Shown: piece by piece, positions 27,701 to 38,828 of the stretch
How the letters are laid out: every line of letters begins with the position of its first letter
How positions within the stretch are numbered: position 1 is the stretch's first letter
DNA from: Xestospongia bergquistia
Taxonomy: Eukaryota > Porifera > Demospongiae > Haplosclerida > Petrosiidae
Reading direction: 5' to 3'
Assembly: GCA_963965975.1 (NCBI GenBank)
Contig: OZ014414.1
Location: 4,873,501 to 4,937,500, forward strand
DNA length: 64,000 nt
Position numbers and translations under genes: made by a program
Notes under the pieces: model-generated
What the model was told of the DNA's origin: nothing
Seen by the model: only the letters and a program-made list of their open reading frames with translations
The model's database searches: none

Positions 27701-29520
27701 TCTGTTGTATATTGAATTACTTAATAATTCTAGTGTATAACAGTCCATGTAACCCTTCCAGACCACCACAAACCTAACCTTCAAAACCAAGCAAGATACC
27801 AGTAATACAATGACAACGAGATGTCAACATTAATTTGCAAAAAATTATGAAGGGAGTTAAATAAATCAGGCTTATACAGCACACATGAGGGATAAATATG
27901 CAATACACTCAATGGTTAACAATTACGAAACAGAAGGGGTTAAATTATTCATGATTATATGACGCACACAAGGGGTTAAATAATTCAGGATTACACAACA
28001 CAAAGGGAGTTAATATGGCAGACATAAGTTAGAGAACATTATGACACAGTAACAGACACACACAAAGGGATTAAAATAAATATGGAAGGCTCTGACGTCA
28101 GGTTTAATATCAAGAGAAAGGGTCACCATTATACAGTAACAGACACACACAAAGGGATTAAAATAAATATGGAAGGTCTGACATCAGGTTTAGTATCAAG
28201 AGAAAGGGTCACCGTTATACATCAATAACACCTAGAAGGTTATACAGGGAGAGTTTGTATATAGATACACAAAAGACAAAGATGAATGAGATGTGAGGTA
28301 CCACAAGACAAGGAAGAGGATACAGTATTAGAAAGTATTGACAAAATAACATACAAACAGTTCTTCCATGTCCAAATCCGCCTATTAATACCCCAGACTC
28401 ATCAACCACCTATAATCACATTATCATCTCCATATACACAACCCACAAACTGATCCCTGACCATACTCAACACACAAAGACTGTCAACCTCAAGAATCAA
28501 GATAAAGAGCCACAACCAGCAATGTTGAATATTTTTCCAGACCCATGAACAATTATTGATGTCCACACAGTGTTAGTAGTAGATAAACCAATTAAGTAGA
28601 CCAAAACAGTTTATAATTGTACTATATATAGTGTAACTAACAACCATTATCTCCATCACCATCTCAATCATCACAATCACCATCACCACCATCTCCATCA
28701 TCTCCATCACCATCTCAATCATCGTCTCCTTCATCATCTCCACCATCTCAGTACACTCAACTGAACATCACTACAGAATGAAAAGTTTAACAAAAGGTAT
28801 ATAAAGATCAATCTTACATAGAGTGATTATTAGACAACATCACTGCATCACCTCCACTCCAGTCTAGTCACAGATAGAGTTAATGATACGCCTATATAAT
28901 ACACTAAAGTCCATCTAAAAATTATTAAAATACATGTTTAGTAAACATTAGTCATCAGTTAATGTACATAAAATCATTACCAGTGACATTACCCTTTCTA
29001 TCCTATTATAGAACATTGAGGTTCATTTAGTAGACATTGTATTATTTAATAATTCAACTTACAGTAGGTATATTAAAAATTGTTATCAGATCATCTCTTA
29101 GTACTTTATTGATAGACCTACTAAATGTAACAGAATTTGTTTTGTTCTAACATTGTTCTTACTATATAACACACAACCATTAGAACATTATATCATTACA
29201 CTACAGAACATGTATAAAATGAAAAATAGCTATTACAACAGAGCACCAATAACAATTATTACTTGTAATTCTAGTGTACAATAAACACTAACTTTTAAAA
29301 CCTCCACGCTGATACAAACCATGAATGAAAACTTACCAAAAGCCCTGATGACAAATGAACAGAACACGAAAAATTCTAGATACCATATTGAAGTAAATTT
29401 TTAGATGCCAGTAAAAAATACTGAAGTGAAATTCTACATGCCATACTGTAGTAAATATATAGATGCCAGTAAAAAAACTGAAGTAAATTTTTAGATGCTA
29501 GTAATAAAGTAATTCTCATC
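27700..29520. repeat. Satellite-1 long unit 7
   Basis: The front part is shortened: several of the 'ggagttaaataattcagg' direct repeats are missing between 27,840 and 27,960. TGACGTCA is at 28093 and the variant near 28180. The CATCWC tract is at about 28645-28760. Confidence 0.88.
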
Positions 29521-31160
29521 TTTCTGGATAATAACGAAAGCTTTAAAAAAATTATTTGGCTAAAGAGATTAACTCAAAGGATAAGATGAATTGGTGGTAG
29601 ATTTACAGCTCTTTATCCGCATGGAAAACAATAGTAATACTTGACGTTTGGCATCTGGTACATCAGATCATCACTACCAGTGATCATTAAAACTGACCAT
29701 CCTATTAAATACTTCATTCAGTAGAAAATTCTACTATTTAATATGTCAAATAATTCTATCTTACATAGAGTAGTTATTAGAGAACTTCACTACATCATCT
29801 CCAGTCTAGTCATATATAGTATATCATAGGACTATACTAGATCTAGATCATCACATGTTGATGTAGAATAAATTACTATTATAATAGAAGAGAACAAATA
29901 GTAAAAACATTTATTTAATATAAGTGTTTCTATTAACTTACTAGAAGTAGGACAACCATCTCCAATAGACCAGTCAGTAAACGGACCAATTTCACTCTAT
30001 CCTAAAAGAAGGTATCATTTAAATTGTTGAGTTTATAACTCTCAATTAGTTGGTTATCTCCAGTAGAAAACAGTCCTACTATAAAATGAAAAATACTTAT
30101 TATAACAGAGCAATAATAATTATTATAAATTGACAAGAGTCTGTTGTATATTAAAATTACTTAGTTGTAGGGATAAAGAGAAGAGTTTATATTGCATAAA
30201 CATCTGCCATAAAACCTAACTTTCAAACCTTCCAGGCTCATACAAGCCATGAATGAAAACTTATAAAAAGCCCTGATGCCAATGAACAGGACACAAAAAA
30301 TTCTAGAAGCCATTCTGAAGTAAATTTTTAGATCCCAGTAAAAAATACTGAAGTAAATTTCTAGATGCCAGTAAAAATACTGTAGTAAATTTTTAGATGC
30401 TAGTAATAATGTAATTCTGATCTTTCTGGATAATAACGAAAGCTTAAAACAAATTCTTTAGTAGAAAATTGTACTACTTAATAAGTCAACTTACAGTAGT
30501 CATAAGTTAATGTAGATTAAATCATAAATATATTAGAGTGACAAAAGGGTCAGTAGTATCGTACTTATAACATAGTATAAGTATTATGATACAGCCGTCA
30601 TCATTCCCAGCACTCAACTAGAACATGTTGCAACTAGAGAATAAAAACAACTAGAGAATAAAAATGGGCAGTTTGATTTTCAATCTTACATAGAGTAGTT
30701 ATTAGAGAACTTCACTACATCATCTCCAGTCTAGTCATATATAGTATATCATAGGACTATACTAGATCTAAATCATCACATGTTGATATAGAATAAATTA
30801 TTACTATTATAGTAGAAGAGAACAAACAGTAAAAAAAATTATTTAATGTAAGTGTTTCTATTAACTTACTAGAAGTAGGACAATCATCTCCAATAGACCA
30901 GTCAGTAAACAGACCTACTTCACTCTTATCCTAAAAGAAGGTATCACTTAAATTGTTGAGTTTTTAACTCTTAATTAGTTGATGGTCATCTCCAGTAGAA
31001 AACAGTCCTACTATAAAATGAAAAATACTTATTATAACAGAGCAATAATAATTATTATAATTTGACAAGAGTCTGTTGTATGTTAAAATTACTTAGTTGG
31101 TAGGGATAAAGAGAAGAGTTTATATTCCATAGACATCTGCTAAAAAACCTAACCTTCAAA
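29520..31160. repeat. Satellite-1, run of two short units and right edge of the 30-kb array
   Basis: Markers are near 29940 and 30867. The array stops abruptly at about 31160, inside the 'aaacctaaccttcaaacc' block, where it joins the dispersed 1.7-kb repeat. Confidence 0.88.
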
Positions 31161-31275
31161 CCTGGCTTTCAACAATGCTATATGGCACACTTGTGCTTCC
31201 TATGAAAATTGCCAGCTTTTTGGTAATCTTATATTTTTCACTCTTCACATCAATTTGTGTAAAATTTAATTTTCA
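31161..31275 (-). pseudogene. hAT transposase fragment (shorter copy)
   Basis: The minus strand reads the same short piece as 45251-45048 (KITKKLAIFIGST and so on) but is cut off at 31160 by the satellite junction. It is a remnant only. Confidence 0.5.
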
Positions 31276-32849
31276 CTAAAATGTCCGAGAATTTTAGTTT
31301 TAGTTATAATTAAAGTAAGTTGTGTGAAATAGATTTAGTTGTTTTTAGTTATAGTTAACTAAAATGATTTAGGCTTACTAAAATGCATTTTAGTTTTTGT
31401 TATAGTTAACTAAAACAACACTAATAGATACGTCAGTAAAAGAATTAGAATAAAATTATAGATGTTAGTAAAAGAACTGGAATAATATTACAGATGTCAG
31501 TAAAAAGTAAAATTTTAGATGCTAGTAAGAGAACTGGAGTAAAATTATAGACTCTAGTAAAAATACTGATACAAGCATTATCTAGTAGAAACAATGTTGT
31601 AATATGTAGGAATAATATACAACAACCACACAAGACAGCAGGAACAAGAATAGAAGGTTGGAATATGTAGGTGTCATACTGTAATAGGATTACCAAAAGG
31701 TGTGTGTATGTAAGTGGATCGACAAAGAATAAGCCACATATATGCTATGTTGACCACAAGAGTTATAACACTTGCTTTATATAACACAACAATAGATAGT
31801 ATAGTGGTCACTGAACACAACAAGACTTGGATCATTAGATATTGCAATGATTTAGCTTCTATATGATATGATGGTACAATATAAGACCAAAGTGACAAGA
31901 CATCTAAAACTATGTAAAGTGTCTATCATAAAAATGTATGATAGAAATTATTAATATGTTAATTTTTAAAGGTTACTTTTAAAGTTGGTCTCAAAAGCTT
32001 GCACAAACTACAATTATTAATACATACAGGACTTGTACTACTCTAGTTATTTAGTCGACATGTATTACACCAAAACATTACAATAGGGTTGTGAACATGT
32101 TCTAAAATTAGACTATTGGACCCACAGAGTTCATGTACTTAGCAGGGAGGCTCTGCTAATAATTATAGTTAACAAGATGACTTCTCATTAGCTAGACCGT
32201 GGTTATAAGCTACAACCAAGAAGAAAGCTAGCCTGCTATATCAAAACTGCTGGTATGAGTAAGCTTCATATTTTATCGAAGTGCTTATATACTCCAGGCT
32301 TCAAATCTGGTTCTTAATGTGAAATACAGCTACTCGGCTTGTCAGCTAGCTGCCAGGACCTTCTAACTTATTGTCAGCTATAGCATTCATGAAAAGTTTC
32401 TCAGTACTCAGAACCTATCTATCTGGGAGAGATTTGCACTAGCCATTTAGTTGTGTTTAGGACAGAAAAATCCTCTCTACGTATACTCTGAATAATCAAT
32501 ATAACAGCTTTCTGTACAATTCTACCTCAGATCGATGCTACACTGCATAGGCCAACTAAATATTGACTTAACTGAGGTAGAATTAAACTTACTATAGAAT
32601 AAGGCAACCTCAACAGATCAGAGGGTATCTAGTCATAAAGTAGCTAGAAGAGGCTATAAGTATGTGAAACAACAGCAACTGTCAGGGCCAAACAAAGCTA
32701 TAAAATATCTGAATTAGGCTTTCCACATATACACATTGTGTATGTTTACTCTGACCTGAATACTTTCTCTGCTTGTGTACGTGCTGGAACAAAGCGTACT
32801 TTTTGTCGTTGCCCTCGAGTTGACTGTAATGTTTTTCTGCATTAGAGGT
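31161..32849. mobile_element. 1.7-kb dispersed repeat, copy 1
   Basis: Nearly identical, in the same orientation, to 45166-46869. It starts with 'tggctttcaacaatgctat' and ends at 'gcattagaggtgaacga'. The left 110 bases are the 3' end of an hAT-like transposase frame. Next comes a run of 'agttttagttatagttaac' repeats (about 31285-31425), then a short 'gatgctagtaagagaac' minisatellite (31440-31570) related to the one in satellite-1. An internal inverted repeat has perfect 13-bp arms, AATTCTACCTCAG at 32518-32530 and CTGAGGTAGAATT at 32572-32584. I see no intact transposase, so it is probably a non-autonomous or composite element. I found no clear terminal inverted repeats or target-site duplication. 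Confidence 0.75.
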
Positions 32850-32986
32850 GAACGAGAATTGAAGGATAGGTACATATTAGCTTGACTGGATACAAAAGCG
32901 ACGGCTGTAAACAGCAGCACGGTTGTGCCCTTCTTCTTTAAAATATATCGGTCCTGCAGTAGCACCGGTCCAATAGGCATAGTCAT
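32714..32986 (-). CDS. Candidate first exon of a small membrane protein
   Basis: An open frame starts with ATG at 32986, 66 bases downstream of the first 18-bp palindrome on this strand. It begins MTMPIGPVLLQDRYILKKKG and continues with a hydrophobic run, TTVLLFTAVAFVSSQ, that could span a membrane once, after a basic KKKG stop-transfer-like stretch. Base composition from 32850 to 33120 is clearly richer in GC than its surroundings, as expected for a promoter/first exon. The frame then runs into the dispersed repeat from 32849 leftwards, so the real exon probably ends before that, and the rest of the 90 codons is repeat sequence. I do not recognise the family. Confidence 0.35.
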   Translation of the reverse strand: MTMPIGPVLLQDRYILKKKGTTVLLFTAVAFVSSQANMYLSFNSRSPLMQKNITVNSRATTKSTLCSSTYTSRESIQVRVNIHNVYMWKA

Positions 32987-33051
32987 CTTGCAAAAATGAG
33001 GCGGTCTACCTAATGCATAGACTAAAATTGCGTCACTTTAGAGGTTTCTTG

Positions 33052-33112
33052 AACTGAGCATGCTCAGTTTACTAAAACTGAAAGCAGCGTGTTAAACTGA
33101 GCATGCTCAGTT
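33052..33112. promoter_or_regulatory. Pair of identical 18-bp palindromes
   Basis: AACTGAGCATGCTCAGTT occurs perfectly at 33052-33069 and again at 33095-33112, 43 bp apart (about four helical turns). Each copy is a complete palindrome. The core TGAGCATGCTCA differs by one symmetric change from the NRF-1 site TGCGCATGCGCA. They lie upstream of the minus-strand ATG at 32986, in the GC-richer patch. A dimeric transcription factor binding pair is the simplest reading. Confidence 0.5.
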
Positions 33113-33119
33113 CATTGGG

Positions 33120-33630
33120 TACAATGCGTGATAAAATCATAGTAAAAATAAACTGACATTAAAACACATATTCTATCTGTCAGTACGTTGTCTATTTATT
33201 TTGTTTGTAACAATGCAAAATGATGCTAATCTATTAAGAACTAGGTATAATTTCATCAGTACAATCTTGAACACTAATGCATTATCAGATTTGTATACAA
33301 GTTAATATCAACCATATAATATAGGTTCTGTTTGTGTTTGAATGGGTAGAGCAAGAGGATGTGGAGGTGATGACAGAAGGGAAACTTCACTTGGATTAGT
33401 AGATAGTTTGCATTTCATTGTGACAATTTAGTGTTAATTACCATGATTATAATATAATTGCAACTATAATTATACATCATGTACACTAATTTTTTATTAT
33501 ACCAAAAGTATTATTCAAATTAGCATATGGATCTGTTGAATTACAGGTGCTATATAAAGAAAGAATTGTAAGACAACCTTAATATAGTCCTCAATTCATG
33601 CACACAATCAATATCTACCCATTCATATAG
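33120..33630. other. Intergenic, no supported gene
   Basis: Mostly AT-rich. The stretch 33340-33410 is open on both strands for about 20 codons (minus strand reads SEVSLLSSPPHPLALP) and could be a small exon, but no splice pair supports it. Confidence 0.4.
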
Positions 33631-33680
33631 CATTCAATGAGTAATCATATCAGAAGCCAATAAAAAACTTGAGGTACCTT

Positions 33681-33828
33681 GAGCTTTCTGCAGTATGGGC
33701 TCATGGTCACATCTATCATTGTAGTTTGGGTCAAACAACTGGTATGTGTCATACATATCAGTTGTTGATACAAGGATTATTACAGATCCAATGTTATCAT
33801 ATCCTTCGTTACTATATTCATTACTCAT
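33681..33828 (-). CDS. Candidate short exon, function unknown
   Basis: An ATG at 33828 opens a frame beginning MSNEYSNEGYDNIGSVIILV, rich in Asn, Asp and Tyr, and ends at a plausible donor (CTCAAG|GTACCT at about 33681). I see no domain and no clear partner exon. The exon at 34212-34104 lies upstream on the same strand, but the phases do not join directly. Confidence 0.3.
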
Positions 33829-34103
33829 TATTCTGGTTGACAGGCATCAGCTGAAACGCTAATAATTCCATCATCTCTCACCATTCATGTCATATATTTT
33901 ATGTTATTTTTATTGGCATTAATATAACAATCATAATTATATATAATTATATGATTAATTCAAAAGATCAATTCTGTCATTTATGCTTACATTAGCTACT
34001 TATGAAGTGGGAATTTTCACCTTATTTATGACAACAAATCCAGCTGGATAAATGCCCACTTTTTTAAATGCATGGATTAATAGATTTTCCATCACCCAAC
34101 TAC

Positions 34104-34212
34104 CAAAAATTAGGTAGACATATTTCTAATAATAACTGTATCATGCTACTCTCTTCAGCAGCTGTTAGTGCAATTCTGACCTCCTCCTTCTCTTGCCCAT
34201 TTAATTGTTGAC
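34104..34212 (-). CDS. Internal exon of an unidentified helical protein
   Basis: A 109-bp exon with an acceptor CTCTAG at its start and a donor TG|GTAGTT at its end. It encodes 35 codons, including QQLNGQEKEEVRIALTAAEE and then MIQLLLEICLP. The pattern of alternating Glu/Lys and Leu/Ile is that of an amphipathic helix, as in HEAT/ARM-type scaffold proteins. Composition and reading frame are clearly protein-like. The family is not recognised. Confidence 0.5.
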
Positions 34213-34254
34213 CTAGAGTAACATGAGATGAATTATTGGGGATTAGAATGAATA

Positions 34255-34475
34255 CACTGAAAAGTAATGGTAGTATAGGAATGGGTAAGACTGGATTGTT
34301 TTGGAATAAGGAAATGGTATGGGATTGGAATGAACATTATGGGACAGAGACTGGATGGTATGGGAGTGAGGCTAACATATCATGAAAATTAAGAACAAAT
34401 GGTATAGGAATAAGATGTGATTCAGACTAAAAAATATTGTATTGAGAATGTACAGTATGGGAGTGAGACTGCATG
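34255..34475. repeat. Degenerate G-rich minisatellite
   Basis: Irregular repeats of 'ggtatgggattggaatg' with drift. No gene. Confidence 0.6.
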
Positions 34476-34478
34476 GTC

Positions 34479-35055
34479 AATGGCGTAGCGAGACCGGGGC
34501 ACACTGGGGCACGTGCCCCAGCAACTTCAACTTCCATACTAATAATTAAATTAAATGTTTTTACAATCAATGTTAATTATGTTATTATAGTAAAGTGGGG
34601 GTGGGTACTAGTTTACCATATATGGCAATTTAAGTGGCTGTAAGCCTGTAAACACGTGTGTGGTGAAAGTTAATTATTATACAATTCAATTAGAATTCAA
34701 TTTGTTGAATAAGTTTAGGATTCAATTTCTTTTGAAACTAACTTTTTCGAAGTGCAATACACGTTCATTGTAGTAGGAACAGGAGGTGCACAGGGGGCAC
34801 GCCACCCCCCAATATTTTTGGTATATTGTGAGATGGTTTCACAATAGATTAGCCACTTTTCAATCCCTATCCTCAGAATATAATTTACACCTGTAGATGC
34901 ACATTTTATGTAAAAACATTTCAAAAATTTTTGTCAGAGTAAATGACAGAAGATTTTATTTTGTTTGTTTTTGAAATACTTCATTGTTAAACTGAACAAT
35001 GTTAAAAAGTTACACATGTGCCCCCCAATGACAAAATTGTTCCTACACCTATGAT
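34479..35055. mobile_element. Probable non-autonomous transposon remnant
   Basis: The left end has 'aatggcgtagcgagaccgg' followed by the perfect 16-bp palindrome TGGGGCACGTGCCCCA (34505-34520). The right end reads 'gtgccccccaatgacaaaa' and 'ttcctacacctatg'. Internally, near 34775-34812, a related sequence 'gtaggaacaggaggtgcac' is roughly the reverse complement of the right end. A piece with the same GC-rich signature (gtgcacgtgcccc) appears at 58757-58770. There is no transposase frame inside. Confidence 0.4.
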
Positions 35056-36319
35056 GTTTAATTGAAACTATAATACTCTCTGGCTTTTATAATACCTTAT
35101 CTTTAATATAACTTCTTTAATAAGTAACTACAATCAGTTTACTTACCAAGCTAGAGCCAACCAGGGGTGGGGGGTGATAAAGGTAAAGCTGGCTGACTCC
35201 ATCTCATATATTTCGACAAATTCAGACATATAATTGGGACATGTAACTGTGCTTGCAATAGAGGAGTTTTATACTTGTGAAAGATTTTGACAAGTTAAAG
35301 TTAATTGCTCAAAGAAGTTAGGTCTTTGATAAAGTTAAGTGTGTGAATTTAATTATTATTCAAGGGGAGTTGATCTCATGGGATGAACCCAAGTCAGTAT
35401 CATTAACAACAGACATGTACATAGATTAAAGCTTTCAATATAAGCTGTATAAGAAACTCAGTATAATGAATGGACAATTTCCTCTACATCAAAACCTGAA
35501 AACCACTACACATCAAAAAATAACAGACAATTTGTCAAAATTGTCATGTATGATGTAAGGAATGCAATGTTTGTATAAACAAGTATACATGTACATGTTC
35601 TGACTCTCTTCTCAATGTAACAGTGTCTAAAGACATTCACCTTGTTATCAAACTCTCACCTAAATCATATTCCAGTAGAACCATCAATTGTCTCTTTGAA
35701 GTTACTCGATATTGGGAATTAGAAAATATTCCATGAAGTAAAAGTCTTAGAGAATTTACTAAACAGATGCCATGAAAAAAGACATACAGAGAGATATGAA
35801 TCATCTATATGCCTTATTAGATCAATGTACAGATGAAGATATCCTGCAAGAAATAAAAAGGAATAAAAGAGCAGCTTGTTGAAGTCAATATAATAGAAGC
35901 ATCACGGCATTCAATAAGCTATCAAATGAACCAGCAAACAAAGCACTGTATCCATAAAATCATTCTTCTCAACTTGAAAACAGTGTGTAATTCCATCGAC
36001 AAAAACTACTAAACCAACCAACAAACAAAACATGAGCTTAAACAGTCACTTCTATCAAACTTTAATCACTCAAGATAAGTAGTAACTTATATGTTTATTT
36101 TCAATAAACACTGTATACATAATACATATTGTAGATGTGATAGTGAGATTAAACTGTAAAAATGAAAAATTGTTGGTTAAGTAATTATGCACAAAAACTT
36201 GAGGATACTAGTTGATACTACAGTGGTGACATGAACAATGAATTTATTACTGCACTATATATAATTCTTGTGTCATATAAACTCTAGTCATGAGTACTGA
36301 TCAAAGAAGTATCTAAACC
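35056..36319. other. Intergenic stretch with one weak short frame
   Basis: AT-rich unique sequence. The only candidate is a 36-codon frame at 35772-35882 (plus), beginning MKKDIQRDMNHLYALLDQ, which is charged and helical-looking. The overlapping frame just upstream is also open, which makes either assignment weak. I see no promoter, RNA gene or repeat here. Confidence 0.3.
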
Positions 36320-36457
36320 ATGTTTCAGCATGGACAACTAATTACTACAAATAATCTTTTAACATCATTACCAGATGAAATCATTGACAATGCTATTAAT
36401 GATGTGAAGAATTATTTCACTGATCATGCTTGGTATGCATTCTTACAGAGAGAATAT
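36320..36457 (+). CDS. Candidate upstream exon of the PHD-finger gene
   Basis: An ATG at 36320 opens 46 codons beginning MFQHGQLITTNNLLTSLPDE, up to a possible donor TAT|GTAATG. It contains no Cys pair. The simplest splice to the next exon (acceptor AAAAG at 36505) puts the downstream frame out of phase, so either another donor is used or this is a separate unit. The sequence looks protein-like (DEIIDNAINDVKNYFTDHAW). Confidence 0.35.
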
Positions 36458-36507
36458 GTAATGTAAAGAATTGTTTTACTTGTTTTTTGATATATAAATA
36501 AAAAGAA

Positions 36508-36766
36508 ATGAATGGACCTATAAATTATATAACAATGAATATGATACACTGTGACTTATGTGAAGAGTGGTATCACAGGTACATTTATTAAGACAATGAA
36601 TGTATAAATTAAACATGTTTTGTCTTTCAATAATGTTTGATCCAACATAACGATTACAATAATTTCACTTACATTCAATAGGACCTGTGATAACATCAAA
36701 TATCCTCCTACTTCTGAATGGTATTGCAATACGTGCTTAACATCAAATGTATCCCAGAATGTTTAA
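36508..36766 (+). CDS. PHD-finger protein (C-terminal two exons)
   Basis: Exon one runs to 36578 (CACAG|GTACAT) and exon two from 36682 (CAATAG|GACC) to TAA at 36764-36766. Joined, they encode the back part of a PHD zinc finger: MIHCDLCEEWYHRTC, then a short loop, then PPTSEWYCNTC. The visible zinc ligands are Cys-x2-Cys, His (WYH), Cys, and Cys-x2-Cys, with the typical Trp two residues before the final Cys pair. PHD fingers read histone H3 tails in chromatin factors and also occur in some transposon proteins. The first Cys pair of the C4-H-C3 pattern is not in this exon. It is either in an upstream exon or lost. An AATAAA lies 12 bases after the stop. Confidence 0.6.
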
Positions 36767-36777
36767 ACAAGATGTCT

Positions 36778-36783
36778 AAATAA
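36778..36783 (+). terminator. Polyadenylation signal of the PHD gene
   Basis: A canonical AATAAA, followed by a second one (gaataaaatt) a few bases on, just past the stop codon at 36766. Confidence 0.45.
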
Positions 36784-36789
36784 AAGAAT

Positions 36790-37394
36790 AAAATTATTAA
36801 AATTAATCAAAGGAGACAGCAAGGTGTTTACTTGCATTAATATATGAGTCTAAGGTTCTGGAGCCATTTTTAATAGCATTCCTGCATGCATCCTAACAAA
36901 GAGACAGGTACAAATAACATCTAAGAAGACAAGACAAAACATATCATAAGTCTAACACAATCCATACTCAATACAACAATTCCTTCATTAACAGGCTTCC
37001 CTACCTTAAGTATTATTTCATCACTCTAATATAAAGCAATACAATTCTGAACGTGTCATGTGATAACTGTAGTGTTCACGTGATTGAATTTCTGCTTTGA
37101 GTTTTATTAGCCACACCCCCTTGTAGAATTTTATTATTACCTTGAATGATTGACTGTTATCTCCATAATAATATGTAACTATTAACAAAACAAACAGTGA
37201 TTATACAAACAGAGGAGATATGTATTTATAATTAGTGAATGAAATGAAATAAAAAATATAGTTCTGAACATGATTTGTATTGTTATGCTAGAAAAAAATT
37301 AATACATCACAATACAATACAAGCACACCAGAGAATTAAAAGAAATTGGGGAAACAATATTAAATGATAGTAATATTAATTTCAAATTTCTCAT
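36790..37394. other. Intergenic region between converging genes
   Basis: Lies between the 3' end of the PHD gene (plus strand) and the 3' end of the MAGUK locus (minus strand). It is AT-rich, and I see no gene. 'cacgtgat' sits within an imperfect inverted repeat (gaacgtgtcatgtgataac and gtgttcacgtgattgaa, about 37050-37085). Confidence 0.4.
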
Positions 37395-38526
37395 TTACAC
37401 TTCTTCTACCCAACTAGCAGGAATCCATTGAGGTTCTTCCTCTATTCTCCTTGCTACTTCTATTAACATGTCTGAAGCAACTTGTAAGTCATCATTGACT
37501 ATCATCCAATCAAAGTAATGACCATACTCAGCTTGAATCTCTTGACTAGCATGATAAAGCTGAAGTAGTTCAGATTCCTGTAGAAGGTGAAGTAACACAA
37601 GATCACTATTTTAATGGTGTATGGAGGATCATGATTTAATGAACATGAGGCCAGAATAATCAAACTATAAAATGGTTTGGACAATTACAAAGATAAAATC
37701 GCGTCAGTGGTTACTGTGTGTGGTTTAATTATTGGTCACTCTCGAAATTCACATACAACAATATAGTAAAATAAGGAAAACTACCATAACAAATATAGTT
37801 AACATATGATCCAAAGCAATCTTAGGAACACTTGCTATGTGCAGTGTACCAGGAGGTAAAAACAAAAACTAAAACAACACCACTTACAGTAAATGGACTA
37901 ACTTCTTTATTCAATCCTTCAGCAGAACCTGATGTGTGAAGTTTCTTCTTGAGTTTTTCAGATGTTACAAGTCTAGTCATTTGCAGTCTATCAAGTTGAG
38001 GTGATGCAATATAAATAATATAGGGCATTAGGCCTGAAGAACCAATCACTTTGAGGGCCTGGAAATAAAAATTGTGTAAACAATTAATTTGAAAATAGGT
38101 ATTAGAAGTGATGCATGTATAAACAGACTTGTTGTACAACAATATACAAGTGACTCATATTAAATATGTAGCATTGAGTAGTGTACCATCTACAGCTATC
38201 ACTCACCTGAGGATGAAGGTCTAACACTGGGACTTTGTTATTTTCAATTACTCTCTTAACAACCTTAACAGAGAGTCCACAAAGATGACCTTTACTACTC
38301 TAAAAATTTGTTAGCTTGAATGTCACGCTCCATTTCTTCTCGAGATAAAAAATGAAATTCACTTCCATTCATCTCACCTGAACGCATTGGTTGTGTCGTA
38401 TCTATTATAGTCAATAGTTTTATTTAGTCATTGTATAAAACTTACGAGGAATACAAGCTGAATAATGTCTGGGATTTGAGTCCATTAGTTTCTTCATTAA
38501 TGTACGACGACCCACACAAGGGGCAC
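37395..38526 (-). CDS. Guanylate-kinase-like domain of the MAGUK
   Basis: Four exons. The P-loop-like region reads GAPCVGRRTL (the usual motif is GxxGVGR, so a Gly is replaced by Cys), followed by IPHTT, RSGEMNGSEFHFLSREE, ERDIQANKFLE, GHLCGLSVKVVKRVI, VPVLDLHPQ, ALKVIGSSGLMPYIIYIASP, YGHYFDWMIVNDDL and the family's C-terminal EPQWIPASWV. MAGUK guanylate-kinase domains bind phosphoproteins rather than phosphorylate GMP, and they normally lack a working P-loop. A one-base excess between FLE and KGHL breaks the frame in the 195-bp exon and places TAG and TAA next to each other. The strand that normally precedes the P-loop (a xLVLIG-type segment) is absent. Confidence 0.75.
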
Positions 38527-38828
38527 CTAAAGTGATAAGAATGAACGAGTTATAAATTTACTTAATAAAAGTGTTTACTGTAAACAAAATGTGAAGCAAA
38601 AAATGCATCATATTTATGTTAACTTTGATCTTGTAAATCACTTTGTTGGTTCTGTCACATTTTTAATGTTTGTCCCAATGAAAGAACTTTGCTTTTGGGT
38701 AATGCAACTAACTTTTGAAATTGATTTCATATATTTTTTAGATTAATTTAATATTTTAAAATTGAACAAGAAAAGACAAAGTTATCGTAGAACAGCACTA
38801 GTAAATATACAATTACATGTATAATTAC

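Noticed and set aside
1001..31160. Regularly repeated units considered as a CRISPR-like array
   Set aside because: Units are hundreds of bases long, there are no unique spacers of constant length, and the sequence context is eukaryotic.
38290..38330. Programmed +1 frameshift in the MAGUK kinase-like exon
   Set aside because: There is no slippery sequence or stimulatory structure, and other lesions in the same locus point to decay or sequencing error.
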